Source: Candidatus Palibaumannia cicadellinicola (lineage in GTDB: Bacteria; Pseudomonadota; Gammaproteobacteria; Enterobacterales; Enterobacteriaceae). Taken from it: a stretch of DNA of 64,000 nucleotides. How positions within the stretch are numbered: position 1 is the first letter of the stretch; the number at the start of each line of letters is the position of its first letter. A program made the translations under genes and the position numbers. This document shows positions 33,079-43,782 of the stretch, in pieces. The notes under the pieces were generated by a model. The model was not told the origin of the DNA. It made no database searches and saw only the letters and a program-made list of their open reading frames with translations. The stretch lies in the NCBI RefSeq assembly GCF_001269425.1, contig NZ_CP011787.1, positions 310,001-374,000 on the forward strand. The letters are read 5' to 3'.

Positions 33079-35361
33079 TTAAATTTTGCATGCATCACTT
33101 TCACAATCTTCTTGTGAATTAACCTGTATATCTTCTTGTATCTCTTTTGCACCATCACGTGTATTTTGGTAGTATAGTGTTTTTACACCAAATTTATAGG
33201 CTGTCAGTAAATCTTTTAACAGCTGTTTCATGGGTACTTTGCCATTGGGAAAACGAGATGGATCATAGTTAGTATTAGCAGATATGGACTGATCAATAAA
33301 CTTTTGCATAACTCCAACTAAGTGTATATAACCATCGTTGCTCGGCATATCCCATAAAAACTCGTAAGCATTATGTAATCTCACAGATTCCGGAACTACC
33401 TGACGTAGAATCCCATCTTTAGAGGCTTTAATACTTACCTGACCTCGTGGTGGCTCAATACCGTTAGTAGCATTAGAAATCTGCGAAGATGTTTCAGACG
33501 GCATTAATGCTGATAAAGTAGAATTACGCAGACCAGATTGTTTAATATTATTACGTAATTCTTCCCAGTCATAATGCAGCGGTTCGCTGACGATACTATC
33601 TAAATCCTTTTTATAAGTATCTATTGGTAATATTCCCTGTGAATAAGTAGTTTCATTAAACAATGGACAGGCACCACGTTCTCTAGCTAGCTTATTAGAC
33701 GCTTTTAGTAGGTAATACTGAAGTGCCTCGAATGTACGATGTGTTAAATTATTAGCGCTACCATCAGAATATCGTACTCCATTTTTAGCTAAATAATAAG
33801 CATAATTAATAACACCAACCCCTAGAGTACGACGACCTATTGCGCCATGTTTAGCTGATGGAATCGGATAATATTGGTAATCTAGTAGCGCATCAAGGGC
33901 GCGTACCGTCAGCATAGTAAGTTCTTCGAAATCATCAAGATTTTCGATAGCACCTAGATTTAATGCTGATAAAGTACATAGAGCAATCTCTCCGTTGTCT
34001 TTCTGAATATTCTCAATAGGTTTTGTAGGTAACATAATTTCTAGGCATAAATTAGACTGGCGAATTGGTGCAACTTTGGTATCAAACGGACTGTGGGTAT
34101 TACAGTGATCTACATTCTGCACATAAATTCTTCCTGTAGAAGCACGTTCTTGCATCATGAGTGAGAAAAGTTCCACAGCCTTAATACTAATTTTTCTGAT
34201 ATTCGCATCTTGTTCATACTTGTAGTATAATTTTTCGAATTTTTCTTGATCAGCAAAAAATGCATCATATAGTCCAGGAACCTCTGACGGACTAAATAAA
34301 GTAATATTTTCATCATTTACTAAGCGTTGATACATTAATTTATTAATTTGAACACCGTAATCCATGTAGCGAACTCTGTTTGTATCTACGCCACGGTTAT
34401 TTTTTAATACCAGTAAACTTTCTACTTCTAGATGCCAAATAGGATAAAATAAAGTAGCTGCTCCCCCACGCACCCCTCCTTGGGAACAAGACTTAACAGC
34501 AGTCTGAAAATGTTTATAAAAAGGAATACAACCAGTATGAAAAGCCTCCCCACCACGAATTGGGCTCCCTATAGCACGAATTCTGCCAGCATTAATGCCA
34601 ATACCAGCACGTTGGGAGACATATTTTAATATTGCACTAGATGTTGCGTTAATTGAATCTAGGCTATCGCCGCACTCAATTAATACGCAAGAACTGAACT
34701 GACGGGTTGGGGTACGTACCCCAGACATAATCGGGGTCGGTAATGATATTTTAAATGTTGAGACTGCATCATAGAAACGCCTAACATAATCAAGACGGTT
34801 AATTGGTGGATAACTAGAAAAAAGGCAGGCGGCGACTAGCATATAAAGAAACTGTGCGCTCTCATAAATATCTCCAGTCACTCTATTTTGTGCAAGATAT
34901 TTTCCTTCTAGTTGTTTTACTGCAGCGTATGAAAAATTCATATCACGACAGTGATTAATAAAACTATCCATCTTAACGAATTCTTCAAAACTATAATCTT
35001 CTAATAAATGTTTATCGTACTTACCCATTTTTACTAGACGCAAAACATGATCATATAATTTTGGTGGCTCAAATTTTCCGTAAGCTTTTTTACGTAGGTG
35101 AAGTACGGCTAGTCGCGCAGCCAAATATTGATAATCAGGTGCCTCTATGGATATTAGGTCAGCAGCTGCTTTAATAATTGTTTCATGGATATCAGAAGTT
35201 TTGATGCCATCGTAAAATTGAATATGAGAACGTAATTCTACTTGAGACACAGAAACATTAGAAAGTCCCTCAGCAGCCCAGTTTATTACCCTATGAATTT
35301 TATCCAGATTAATGTTTTCTTTGCGTCCGTCGCGTTTAGTAACTAGCAGACTTTGGCTCAT
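33079..35361 (-). CDS. nrdA: Ribonucleoside-diphosphate reductase subunit alpha (class Ia)
   Basis: Catalytic subunit that reduces ribonucleoside diphosphates. N-terminal ATP-cone ([19 protein letters not shown]) for allosteric activity control; catalytic residues in [11 protein letters not shown] and [13 protein letters not shown]; the radical-transfer Tyr pair in [10 protein letters not shown]; and the C-terminal redox pair CESDACKI. Length 760 against 761 in E. coli. First gene of nrdA-nrdB-yfaE. Confidence 0.97.
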   Translation of the reverse strand: MSQSLLVTKRDGRKENINLDKIHRVINWAAEGLSNVSVSQVELRSHIQFYDGIKTSDIHETIIKAAADLISIEAPDYQYLAARLAVLHLRKKAYGKFEPPKLYDHVLRLVKMGKYDKHLLEDYSFEEFVKMDSFINHCRDMNFSYAAVKQLEGKYLAQNRVTGDIYESAQFLYMLVAACLFSSYPPINRLDYVRRFYDAVSTFKISLPTPIMSGVRTPTRQFSSCVLIECGDSLDSINATSSAILKYVSQRAGIGINAGRIRAIGSPIRGGEAFHTGCIPFYKHFQTAVKSCSQGGVRGGAATLFYPIWHLEVESLLVLKNNRGVDTNRVRYMDYGVQINKLMYQRLVNDENITLFSPSEVPGLYDAFFADQEKFEKLYYKYEQDANIRKISIKAVELFSLMMQERASTGRIYVQNVDHCNTHSPFDTKVAPIRQSNLCLEIMLPTKPIENIQKDNGEIALCTLSALNLGAIENLDDFEELTMLTVRALDALLDYQYYPIPSAKHGAIGRRTLGVGVINYAYYLAKNGVRYSDGSANNLTHRTFEALQYYLLKASNKLARERGACPLFNETTYSQGILPIDTYKKDLDSIVSEPLHYDWEELRNNIKQSGLRNSTLSALMPSETSSQISNATNGIEPPRGQVSIKASKDGILRQVVPESVRLHNAYEFLWDMPSNDGYIHLVGVMQKFIDQSISANTNYDPSRFPNGKVPMKQLLKDLLTAYKFGVKTLYYQNTRDGAKEIQEDIQVNSQEDCESDACKI

Positions 35362-35534
35362 GCGACTTTTTACCTGTCTGTATGACCCTTATGGGTGATT
35401 GCTTAATGTTAATAAATAACAAGATAGTGATAAAGAGACTTTAATGCAAGTTAATCAGTATTGTTCAATATATTTATTAATTTTAATATAAGATTTGCTT
35501 ATTTAGCATATATATATAATTTATTAGCTAATTA

Positions 35535-36269
35535 TCATATTATATATTTTGTATGAAGTATATAATTTAGCTTAATATTATTATTAAGTATAAATTTTTC
35601 ACATACTGGATTATATTGCATACCAATAATATGCTGCTCACACAGATCAGTTTCGTCAACCCAGTTTAGTAACTCAGCTGGCTTAATAAATTTATTTACA
35701 TCATGGGTTCCGTACGGAACTATACTCAATAAATATTCAGCGCTACATATAACCATAAACCAAGCTTGAAAATTTCTATTAATTGTAGAGAAAAAAACAT
35801 CTCCCCCAGGGGAGATTAGTCTGGCGCAACTATGTACAATAGAGGCAGGATTAGGTACATGTTCTAGCATCTCCATACAGGTAATGACGTCGTAACAGCC
35901 AATGTGATTTTTAGAATGATTTTCAACGGTATGCTGAATATATTTAATATTTAAGCCACTAGATAAAGCATGTGATCTAGCGACCATTATAGTCGATAAA
36001 CTTATATCTATACCAGTTACTTCAGCACCTTCACTAGCCATTCCTTCTGCTAGAAGGCCGCCCCCACACCCTACGTCTAAAATTTTTTTACCAAATAATC
36101 CACCGGAACGATTAAGTATATAGTCTAAGCGCAGAGGATTCATACTATGAAGTAACTTGAATTCCCCATCTTTGTTCCACCAATTATAGGCAAGAGCATT
36201 GAATTTATCAATTTCACTTAGGTAAACATTTTCCTGCTGTAAAAAACTAAAATTATCTTTATAGTTCAT
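35535..36269 (-). CDS. ubiG: Ubiquinone biosynthesis O-methyltransferase
   Basis: SAM-dependent enzyme catalysing both O-methylations of ubiquinone synthesis. SAM-binding motif [17 protein letters not shown], post-motif GIDISLSTI, and [11 protein letters not shown] are conserved, as is [20 protein letters not shown] near the N-terminus. Length 244 against 240 in E. coli. Divergent from gyrA, as in E. coli. Confidence 0.95.
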   Translation of the reverse strand: MNYKDNFSFLQQENVYLSEIDKFNALAYNWWNKDGEFKLLHSMNPLRLDYILNRSGGLFGKKILDVGCGGGLLAEGMASEGAEVTGIDISLSTIMVARSHALSSGLNIKYIQHTVENHSKNHIGCYDVITCMEMLEHVPNPASIVHSCARLISPGGDVFFSTINRNFQAWFMVICSAEYLLSIVPYGTHDVNKFIKPAELLNWVDETDLCEQHIIGMQYNPVCEKFILNNNIKLNYILHTKYII

Positions 36270-36388
36270 ATTAATTTAATAAACCTAAATTTAGTAATAA
36301 TTTATAATAGGTATAAAATATACTTTTCCATAGAAAAACATTATTAATCATAACTAGACCTATAAAAATCTAATTTTTGTTACAAATG

Positions 36389-36397
36389 TGGTATACT
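36389..36397 (+). promoter_or_regulatory. candidate extended -10 promoter of gyrA
   Basis: TGG directly followed by TATACT (36392-36397) forms an extended -10 element about 50 bases before the gyrA start chosen here. No convincing -35 hexamer lies at the right spacing, which is tolerated for extended -10 promoters. Position between divergent ubiG and gyrA supports it. Confidence 0.4.
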
Positions 36398-36449
36398 TAA
36401 GAAGACAAGCTTCATGATTATTTATTATGAAAGGAAGGATAGCTGCTTA

Positions 36450-39026
36450 ATGATTAATATTGCTACAGCTAAAGAAATAATACCAATAAGTATCGAAGAA
36501 GAACTAAAAAGATCTTATTTAGATTATGCTATGTCAGTTATTATAGGACGTGCGTTACCAGATGTTAGAGATGGACTAAAACCAGTGCATCGTAGGGTAT
36601 TGTTCGCTATGAGAGAACTAGGTAATGATTGGAATAAACCTTATAAAAAATCCGCACGCGTGGTAGGTGATGTGATTGGAAAATATCATCCTCATGGTGA
36701 TACTGCGGTATATGACGCAATAGTGCGTATGGCACAGCCCTTCTCATTACGTTATATGTTAGTAGATGGTCAGGGAAATTTTGGTTCCATTGATGGAGAC
36801 TCAGCGGCAGCAATGCGTTATACTGAAGTGCGTATGTCTCAGATAGCCCATGAGTTACTAGTCGATCTAGATAAAGAAACTGTAGATCATATTGCTAACT
36901 ATGACGGCACTGAATCTATTCCTGAGGTTCTACCAACAAGAATACCCAATATTTTAGTGAATGGATCTTCTGGTATAGCGGTTGGTATGGCAACTAATAT
37001 TCCTCCACATAATATGGCTGAAGTTATTGATGGATGTTTAGCATATATAAACAATGAAAATATTAGTATACAAGAACTAATGAAACATATTCAAGGTCCT
37101 GATTTTCCTACTGCTGCTATTATTAATGGCAGGGTTGGGATTGAAGATGCGTATCGAACGGGGCGTGGTAAAATATGTATTCGTGCACGTGCAACAGTAG
37201 AAACTGACTTAAAAACTGGAAGAGAAATAATAGTAGTGCGTGAAATTCCTTATCAAGTAAATAAAGCACGCCTAATAGAAAAAATAGCTGAATTAGTGAA
37301 AGATAAGCGTATAGCAGGAATTAGCTTCCTACGCGATGAATCTGATAAAGACGGCATGCGCATTGTAATTGGAATTAAACGTGACGCTGTTGCTGATATA
37401 GTACTTAACAAACTGTATTTAATTAGTCAATTACAGGTATCGTTTGGTATTAATATGGTAGCACTACATAAAGGTCAACCGAAAATTTTATCACTTAAGG
37501 AAATATTATCTGCTTTTGTGAGTCACCGCAAAGAAGTAGTAACTCGTCGTACTATATTCGAATTACGTAAAGCTAGTGAGCGTATTCATATTTTAGAAGC
37601 GCTAGCTATAGCGCAGGCAAACATTGAGTCGATTATAAAACTGACTAAACAAGCTAATACGCCGGTAGAAGCCAAGACAAAATTAGTAGGATCAGCTTGG
37701 GAGCTAGGTATTTTTCTCTCTATGTTGAATAATGGTACTAGTAATAATAATGATGATCCAGTACGTACTGAAGCATCAGAGTATGGTATCCATAATGGTA
37801 GTTACTACCTGACAGAAAAGCAGGCACAATCTATTTTAGATTTAAGATTGCATAAGTTAACATGCTTAGAACAGCATAAATTAATGATAGAATATCAAGA
37901 AATTTTGACTAAAATGGTTGATATGCGCTGTATATTAAATGATCCCAAACGCCTAAGAGAAATTCTTATAGAAGAATTAAATATGCTAAAAATAGAGTAT
38001 AATGACAGTCGTAGAACTGAAATTACTACAATACATTCTGATTTATTTATGGAAGATATAATTAATAAGGAAGATGTTGTTGTTACTCTATCATACCAAG
38101 GTTATGTTAAGTATCAGCCATTAAAAGACTATGAGGCACAACGAAGAGGCGGAAAAGGAAAATCCGCAGCACGGATGAAGGAAGAGGATTTTATCCATAG
38201 CTTACTAGTAGCTAACACTCATGATACTATTCTGTTATTCTCTAGTCTAGGTCGCATGTATTGGATGAAAGTATATCAATTACCAACTGCAAGTCGTGGT
38301 TCTCGTGGACGACCTATTGTTAATTTACTACCGCTAGAGCAGAATGAACGTATTACTACTATTCTGCCAGTACGTAAGTACGAAGAAGGACTTAATATTT
38401 TTATGGCTACTGCTAGTGGGACTGTTAAAAAAACCGCATTAACTGAATTCAGCCGTCCACGTAGTACTGGAATTATTGCCGTTAATTTACATGGAGGTGA
38501 CGAACTGATAGGAGTTAATTTGACAAATGGTAGTAATGAAGTGATGTTATTTTCCGCGTATGGTAAAGTAGTACGTTTTTCAGAAAGTCAGGTGCGTAGT
38601 ATGGGACGGACTGCCACTGGCGTACGAGGCATCAACCTCGCAGAAGGTGATAAGGTAGTTTCACTGATTGTGCCACGGGCCGATGGTCATATTCTGACAG
38701 TCACCAGGCATGGTTATGGTAAGCGAACCGCTCAAGTTGAATACCCAACTAAATCACGTTATACACAGGGTGTGATATCTATCAAAGTTAGCGAACGTAA
38801 TGGAGAGGTAGTAGGCGCTGTTCAGGTCAATGATAATGATCAGATTATGCTGATCACTGATGCCGGAACATTAGTACGTACTAGAGTTTCTGAAGTCAGT
38901 ATTTTTGGTCGTAATACTCAAGGTATTACAATTATACGCACTGCTGAAGCGGAACATGTAGTAAGCTTACAGCGTGTAGCTGAACAAATATATGATGATA
39001 TAAGGAGTTTAATTAACAATAAATAA
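36450..39026 (+). CDS. gyrA: DNA gyrase subunit A
   Basis: Breaks and rejoins DNA in the gyrase heterotetramer. Active-site Tyr in [18 protein letters not shown], and the GyrA box [18 protein letters not shown] that starts the DNA-wrapping C-terminal domain. I choose ATG 36450 ([19 protein letters not shown]) because it aligns with E. coli MSDLAREITPVNIEEEL and has an AAGGAAGGA ribosome binding site at 36431-36439; an upstream ATG at 36414 would add 12 unrelated residues. Length 858 against 875. The acidic C-terminal tail of E. coli GyrA is absent: the protein ends [18 protein letters not shown]. gyrB is not in the window. Confidence 0.96.
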   Translation: MINIATAKEIIPISIEEELKRSYLDYAMSVIIGRALPDVRDGLKPVHRRVLFAMRELGNDWNKPYKKSARVVGDVIGKYHPHGDTAVYDAIVRMAQPFSLRYMLVDGQGNFGSIDGDSAAAMRYTEVRMSQIAHELLVDLDKETVDHIANYDGTESIPEVLPTRIPNILVNGSSGIAVGMATNIPPHNMAEVIDGCLAYINNENISIQELMKHIQGPDFPTAAIINGRVGIEDAYRTGRGKICIRARATVETDLKTGREIIVVREIPYQVNKARLIEKIAELVKDKRIAGISFLRDESDKDGMRIVIGIKRDAVADIVLNKLYLISQLQVSFGINMVALHKGQPKILSLKEILSAFVSHRKEVVTRRTIFELRKASERIHILEALAIAQANIESIIKLTKQANTPVEAKTKLVGSAWELGIFLSMLNNGTSNNNDDPVRTEASEYGIHNGSYYLTEKQAQSILDLRLHKLTCLEQHKLMIEYQEILTKMVDMRCILNDPKRLREILIEELNMLKIEYNDSRRTEITTIHSDLFMEDIINKEDVVVTLSYQGYVKYQPLKDYEAQRRGGKGKSAARMKEEDFIHSLLVANTHDTILLFSSLGRMYWMKVYQLPTASRGSRGRPIVNLLPLEQNERITTILPVRKYEEGLNIFMATASGTVKKTALTEFSRPRSTGIIAVNLHGGDELIGVNLTNGSNEVMLFSAYGKVVRFSESQVRSMGRTATGVRGINLAEGDKVVSLIVPRADGHILTVTRHGYGKRTAQVEYPTKSRYTQGVISIKVSERNGEVVGAVQVNDNDQIMLITDAGTLVRTRVSEVSIFGRNTQGITIIRTAEAEHVVSLQRVAEQIYDDIRSLINNK

Positions 39027-39102
39027 TAAAAATTCATTTATTAAAACTACTGTATAAAATTAATTTTAATTACATTATTTTATTTAAAAAATAAATAACT
39101 AA

Positions 39103-40274
39103 ATGAAAATACAATTACCTATGAACAGAAAAATGAAATTTTGTACTATGCTAGTTTTTTTTTCATTACTAGCATAACTAATGCTACAGACATATATCAT
39201 AAAAATAATTTTGAATTATATGGAGAATTACATAATAATTATACAACTTATAAAAAACTAATGTTAGGAATTAACGATTATAAGCAAAATGAAATTAATA
39301 ATTTCATTAATTGTGATAAAGCTGTGTTTTATTATGGATTACATGGCAAGACAAAAATTAGTGATAAATTAATAGGTTTTAGTAAATGGGAATACAAAAC
39401 TTTATTACTTGATAAAGAAACTAGTAACGTGATTGGCTTTACCGGTATAGATTTAAGTCATTTGGGTAGTATAGATTATGGTAAAAACTATACATTACTG
39501 TATGATATTTCATCTTTTACTAAAGTCATTCCGAGATGTAGTAACGATATTAGTGATATGTCACTAGACAATATATCAAGCTTTACAAATAGTATGTTGA
39601 CTTATCGTAATAGTAATGTTTTTGGTTTAATAAAAGGTTTAAACTTTGCTATACAATATCAGGGGCACCCTGATCGTAGTGTATTGAGTGATAAAAAATC
39701 CAATAATGGCTATGGTGCGTCTATATCGTATAATTTTAACGATTACTTAACAGGCGCGATAGCTTATACAAACAACACCAGCTTAATGTGGCAACGTCCG
39801 ATAATAAAAAATATTATTGATTATAATGATTTTAAAAAACATAATAATATTAATTATGATGATCAAGCCTTCTATGTAGGGCTAAAATACGATCAAAATA
39901 ATATTTATTTAGCTGCAATATATGGTGAAACCAATTCTCTTCTGCCATTTAGTAATTTCTCTCCATCAAAATTTGACTTGAGTATTTATGATGTTACCAG
40001 TAGGGTAAATAATACTGAGGTTGTAGCGCAGTATACATTTGATTGCGGTATAAGCTCATATATGAATTACCTATTATCACGGGGAGTCATAGGTCATAAT
40101 GATTCTAGTATTAATTTAATTAGGTATCTAAAACTAGGTTTAAGCTATCAAATAAATCCATCTATGTTAGCTTTCATTAACTATCGCTTTAACATACTTA
40201 ATTCTGAATTTTATCGTATAGCTAAAATGTATACTGGTAGTATAATAACTTTGGGCATTAGCTATAAGTTTTAA
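39103..40274 (+). CDS. ompC: Outer-membrane general porin (OmpC/OmpF family), signal peptide frameshifted in a T9 run
   Basis: Trimeric beta-barrel diffusion porin of the outer membrane. From residue ~30 the protein aligns with enteric OmpC/OmpF: FELYGEL, FSKWEY, GSIDYGKNYTLLYDISS, TYRNSNVFGLIKGLNFAIQY, LKYDQNNIYLAAIYG, and a C-terminal Phe (ISYKF) as required for barrel assembly. The porin frame itself has no ATG at its start. A good signal sequence lies one frame away: ATG at 39103 (or 39121, MNRKMKFCTMLVFF), and adding one T to T9 (39155-39163) gives a continuous hydrophobic core ending ITSITNA before mature TDIYHKNN. Without it, only a TTG start at 39141 is available. Restored length ~390. 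Position behind gyrA fits E. coli ompC. OmpC versus OmpF is not certain. Confidence 0.85.
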
Positions 40275-40329
40275 AATTATTTTCTGATTTTATTATGTTA
40301 ATAGAAAATAATAATTAATAGGAAAATGT

Positions 40330-41430
40330 ATGGCTAGGTTACGCGTAGGGCTAATTTTTGGTGGTCATTCAGCAGAACATGAAATTTCACTACAATCTGC
40401 TAACCATATAGTTGATATGATCGATAAAAATAAATTCGATGTTATACTGCTGGGTATAGATAAAGAAGGACAGTGGCATTTACAAGATAATTTAGATTAT
40501 TTAATAAATTATGACAATCCGAAATATATTGCTCTCAAAAAAAGCAATAAAAATATTGCCATCATTCCTGGACGTAAGCAGCATCAATTAGTTAATATCG
40601 ATACTTTAGAGGCATTAAGCCAACAACTAGACGTAATTTTTCCCATTGTGCATGGCACTTTAGGTGAAGATGGTAGTATGCAAGGACTGCTGTGTATGGC
40701 AAACCTACCTTTTGTTGGCTCTCCCGTACTTGGGTCAGCTGTTAGTATGGATAAAGATATTGCTAAAAGATTATTACGTGATGCAAATATTACGGTAGTA
40801 CCGTCTATTACCATTACCAGTGCAAACTATGAAAATTTTAGTTACGATAAAATAATAGATAATCTAGGTCCTTCGTTATTTATCAAACCTGCCAATCAAG
40901 GTTCATCAGTAGGCGTATCTAAAGTTACAGATCGTATTAGCTTTGATAAAGCACTAACTTTAGCTTTTAGATTTGATAATAAGGTATTAGTTGAATCAAC
41001 TATTCAGGGTCGTGAATTAGAATGTGCAGTATTAGGTAATAATAAACCACAGACTAGTGTATGCGGTGAGATTATTTTAAGAGAACCATTCTATTCTTAT
41101 GAAAAAAAATATTTTAGTACGTATGGTGTACAGATAGTAGTTCCAGCTGATATTAACAAAGAAATAAGTAATACTATTCGCTGTGTCGCCGTAAATGCAT
41201 TCAATGCACTTAACTGCGCCGGGATGGCTAGGGTTGATTTTTTTCTTACTGATAAGAATCAAATATTAGTTAACGAGGTAAATACTTTACCTGGCTTTAC
41301 TAAGTTTAGTATGTATCCTAAATTATGGCAAGCTAGCGGGGTTAGTTACACAGAACTAATTAGCCGTTTAATAGAGTTAGCTATTGAGCGTTATGATGAA
41401 AATAAGCATAGATTACAACAATTAAATTAA
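40330..41430 (+). CDS. ddlA: D-alanine--D-alanine ligase A
   Basis: ATP-grasp ligase forming D-Ala-D-Ala for peptidoglycan. N-terminal FGGHSAEHEISLQSANHIV, HGTLGEDGSMQGLL, the ATP-grasp KPANQGSSVGVSKVT, and the C-terminal EVNTLPGFTKFSMYPKLW are diagnostic. Length 366 and the extended N-terminal form match DdlA (364) more than DdlB (306). Ribosome binding site TAGGA at about 40319-40323. Convergent with tRNA-Pro. Its place here is not next to porin genes in E. coli, so a rearrangement or relocation is likely. Confidence 0.95.
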   Translation: MARLRVGLIFGGHSAEHEISLQSANHIVDMIDKNKFDVILLGIDKEGQWHLQDNLDYLINYDNPKYIALKKSNKNIAIIPGRKQHQLVNIDTLEALSQQLDVIFPIVHGTLGEDGSMQGLLCMANLPFVGSPVLGSAVSMDKDIAKRLLRDANITVVPSITITSANYENFSYDKIIDNLGPSLFIKPANQGSSVGVSKVTDRISFDKALTLAFRFDNKVLVESTIQGRELECAVLGNNKPQTSVCGEIILREPFYSYEKKYFSTYGVQIVVPADINKEISNTIRCVAVNAFNALNCAGMARVDFFLTDKNQILVNEVNTLPGFTKFSMYPKLWQASGVSYTELISRLIELAIERYDENKHRLQQLN

Positions 41431-41445
41431 CTATTTAATTGTTTG

Positions 41446-41519
41446 TCGGCATGAGAGGATTCGAACCTCTGACCCCCGCCACCCCATGACGGTACGCTAC
41501 CAGGCTGCGCTACATGCCG
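41446..41519 (-). tRNA. proL: tRNA-Pro (anticodon GGG), CCA not encoded
   Basis: Minus-strand cloverleaf: acceptor CGGCATG / CATGCCG, anticodon stem CCGTC / GGCGG around loop ATGGGGT giving anticodon GGG, T arm AGAGG-TTCGAAT-CCTCT. After the discriminator A the genome reads CAA instead of CCA. In E. coli proL also lies close to rplY. Confidence 0.95.
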
Positions 41520-41564
41520 CAAAAAATTAGTTAAAACATTTAAAATAATCCTTACTATTACTTA

Positions 41565-41849
41565 CTAGACTATTATAAAATCTATGTGTGTTATTTTTTG
41601 TTTAAATGGATGACGTTGTATTGACCATATTTTAACTATGATTTTGTTGCCATTAATTACTAATGCAAGCTGGTCGTTGTAAAAGCTATTTTTATTTTCG
41701 TTATGCATAATTATTTGGTTATCTAGTGTTATAGCGACTGGTGTGGTTTGACTGCCATAAATAATAGCTGGTAACTTATTAAGTCGACGTAGTCTACGGC
41801 TTGCACTGGTACCATTGTATTTGCGGGGTTCAGCATAAATAGTTAACAT
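41565..41849 (-). CDS. rplY: 50S ribosomal protein L25
   Basis: 5S rRNA-binding ribosomal protein, short (non-Ctc) form. Conserved GTSASRRLRRLNKLPAIIYG-type N-terminus and QRHPFKQKITHIDFI at the C-terminus. Length 94, as in E. coli. An AGGA ribosome binding site lies about 7 bases before the ATG at 41849. Confidence 0.95.
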   Translation of the reverse strand: MLTIYAEPRKYNGTSASRRLRRLNKLPAIIYGSQTTPVAITLDNQIIMHNENKNSFYNDQLALVINGNKIIVKIWSIQRHPFKQKITHIDFIIV

Positions 41850-41949
41850 ACATTTTCCTGTTTAAGTAAACTTAAACACATAGCCACATATTTAGGTAAA
41901 TATTATACTATTTTTTACCAAAAATTATATTAATTTTAGTTTTATTAGC

Positions 41950-41976
41950 AATTGTTAAATAATTAACAATTATTTT
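41950..41976 (+). terminator. AT-rich hairpin followed by T run, between mepS and rplY
   Basis: AATTGTTAA (41950-41958) pairs with TTAACAATT (41963-41971) over 9 base pairs with a 4-base loop, and ATTTTTT follows on the plus strand. It looks like an intrinsic terminator for plus-strand transcripts, although both flanking genes are on the minus strand; it could stop readthrough from ddlA. In such AT-rich DNA it may be accidental. Confidence 0.25.
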
Positions 41977-42052
41977 TTCAAAGTGAAGTCACTATCTTCC
42001 TTACTGATTACTTACAGTAATAACATCAAAATAAAAAAACAAAAAAAGTTGA

Positions 42053-42625
42053 TTATTTAACTGTAAGTATCCTCCGTCCTTCATAATAATAAGCTTTCCA
42101 GTACAAATTATTAATATTAGATATTATAACACCCCTGCTAGTAGAGACATGAACAAATAGATCGTTCCCTAAGTAAATTCCTACGTGATTAGCGGTAGCA
42201 CTAATACTAAATAGCACTAAATCACCTGGTAATAGCTTAGTACGCTGAACTTTAATTCCTATTTTTTTTTGATCTTTAGTTGATCTTGGAATGTGTATAT
42301 TGAACTGTTCAATAAAAGTTCTTTGTACAAAAGCAGAGCAATCTATACCACTTTTATAGATTCCGCCTAACTTGTAACGTACTCCTTTCCAATTATAATA
42401 TTGATTCATAATTTTAGCTTGAATTGTAAAGTTACGAACTACTTCTTCACAGTTTGAATTTTTCTGTTTATATAGTTGCATAAATAAATTATTTGAATGA
42501 GTGATAGTATCAATAGTAGGTCTATACTGATGATAATTACTACAGATAGCTGCTATATTGAAAAAAATAATTAACTGTTTAAGTAAAATACAAATATACT
42601 GATATTTAATAAATATCATATTCAT
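42053..42625 (-). CDS. mepS: Murein DD-endopeptidase MepS (NlpC/P60 lipoprotein)
   Basis: Cleaves D-Ala-mDAP crosslinks to let peptidoglycan grow. The NlpC/P60 domain is complete: Cys in YKSGIDCSAFVQRTF, His in ANHVGIYLGNDLFVHVSTS, and NWKGVRYKLGG before it. The E. coli homologue (Spr) is an outer-membrane lipoprotein. Here the N-terminal hydrophobic stretch ends NIAAIC, where the -1 residue is Ile instead of the usual Gly, Ala or Ser, so lipidation is uncertain. Length 190 against 188. Start at the first ATG, with an in-frame ATG two codons later equally possible. Confidence 0.9.
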   Translation of the reverse strand: MNMIFIKYQYICILLKQLIIFFNIAAICSNYHQYRPTIDTITHSNNLFMQLYKQKNSNCEEVVRNFTIQAKIMNQYYNWKGVRYKLGGIYKSGIDCSAFVQRTFIEQFNIHIPRSTKDQKKIGIKVQRTKLLPGDLVLFSISATANHVGIYLGNDLFVHVSTSRGVIISNINNLYWKAYYYEGRRILTVK

Positions 42626-42677
42626 CCTACAAATTATTTAAATAATAATAAATATATAATATATAGGTATAGGTTAA

Positions 42678-43541
42678 TTAATTAGTATTAGTATCGGAAA
42701 CTAAATTGGTTTTTAACCAAGCAATTTCCTTTGACCAAATATTAGGATTGATCGTTTCTAAAATCATAGGAATGTTATCAAAATTTTTATTAGCCATTAT
42801 CCACATAAATACTGTTTTGCCTATATTGCCTTTACCTAAGCTTTGGTGGCGATCAATTTTACTACCATAATCAACTTTAGCATCGTTTAAATGCATACCA
42901 CGTAGGTATTTAAAGCCAATGATATCATCAAACTGATTGAAGGTGACATTACATGTTGTTTCTGTACGTAAATCATACCCTGCAGCAAAGGCATGACAAG
43001 TATCAATACAGATCCCGATCCTATTTTTATCATTTACTTGCCTAATTATTTCTGCGAGCTGTTCAAAGCGAAAGCCCATATTACTACCCTGGCCAGCAGT
43101 ATTTTCAACTACTAAAGTTACGTTTACTGTTTTATCTAATGCAATATTTATAGAATCTGCTATAATATTTAAGCTAGTTTCTTCATTCATCTGCTGTAAA
43201 TGGCTACCTGGATGAAAGTTAAGTAGATTAATACCTAATTGATCACAACGACGGATTTCTTCAATAAAAGCAGCACGAGATTTTTCCAGCTGATATTTAA
43301 CTGGATGACTAAGATTGATGAGGTAGCTATTATGTGGTAAAATTTGATCCTTATTATAATGATACTCAGCACAAGCAGCACGGAAACAGTCTATAGCTTT
43401 TATTGTTAAAGGCGCAGTGTTCCACTGAAGATTATTTTTAATAAAAAAAGATAAAGCCGTGGCCTGTAATGCATTGGCGCGGATTACAGCTTTATATAAC
43501 CCATCAGTTGCACTAACATGTGCACCAATAAACTTTCCCAT
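42678..43541 (-). CDS. nfo: Endonuclease IV (AP endonuclease)
   Basis: Incises DNA 5' to abasic sites in base excision repair. The three-zinc TIM-barrel ligands are visible in [51 protein letters not shown] and LETINP. I choose ATG 43541 ([11 protein letters not shown]), aligned to E. coli MKYIGAHVSA; the open frame begins at a TTG two codons upstream. Length 287 against 285. In E. coli nfo also neighbours lysP, which is divergent here. Confidence 0.96.
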   Translation of the reverse strand: MGKFIGAHVSATDGLYKAVIRANALQATALSFFIKNNLQWNTAPLTIKAIDCFRAACAEYHYNKDQILPHNSYLINLSHPVKYQLEKSRAAFIEEIRRCDQLGINLLNFHPGSHLQQMNEETSLNIIADSINIALDKTVNVTLVVENTAGQGSNMGFRFEQLAEIIRQVNDKNRIGICIDTCHAFAAGYDLRTETTCNVTFNQFDDIIGFKYLRGMHLNDAKVDYGSKIDRHQSLGKGNIGKTVFMWIMANKNFDNIPMILETINPNIWSKEIAWLKTNLVSDTNTN

Positions 43542-43782
43542 TATCAATATACTCCAAATAAATAATATATATTCGTTATAACAGTTTGATTATTTATATA
43601 AAAGCTTTATGATGAGTATTGAATTCTATTCAATAGCGTTTATTTATTAATTTCAGTATAGCTTAAAAAGCTACATATAACTCATTATTATAAGTAAATT
43701 ACTAGTATCATACATTACCAGTAAGTAATAAATAATATTATTAATAATATATATTTTATTTTGATAATTTTTACATTAAATT

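Noticed and set aside
33033..33158. N-terminal extension of NrdB by 42 residues
   Set aside because: Overlaps the 3' end of nrdA, has no counterpart in NrdB, and AGGAG lies correctly placed before the ATG at 33032.
36414..36449. Upstream ATG adding 12 residues to GyrA
   Set aside because: The extra residues have no counterpart in GyrA and the strong AAGGAAGGA site lies between this ATG and 36450, serving the latter.
41982..41993. Short inverted repeat AGTGA-AG-TCACT downstream of mepS
   Set aside because: Five base pairs with a two-base loop is within chance expectation in such sequence and has no T run.
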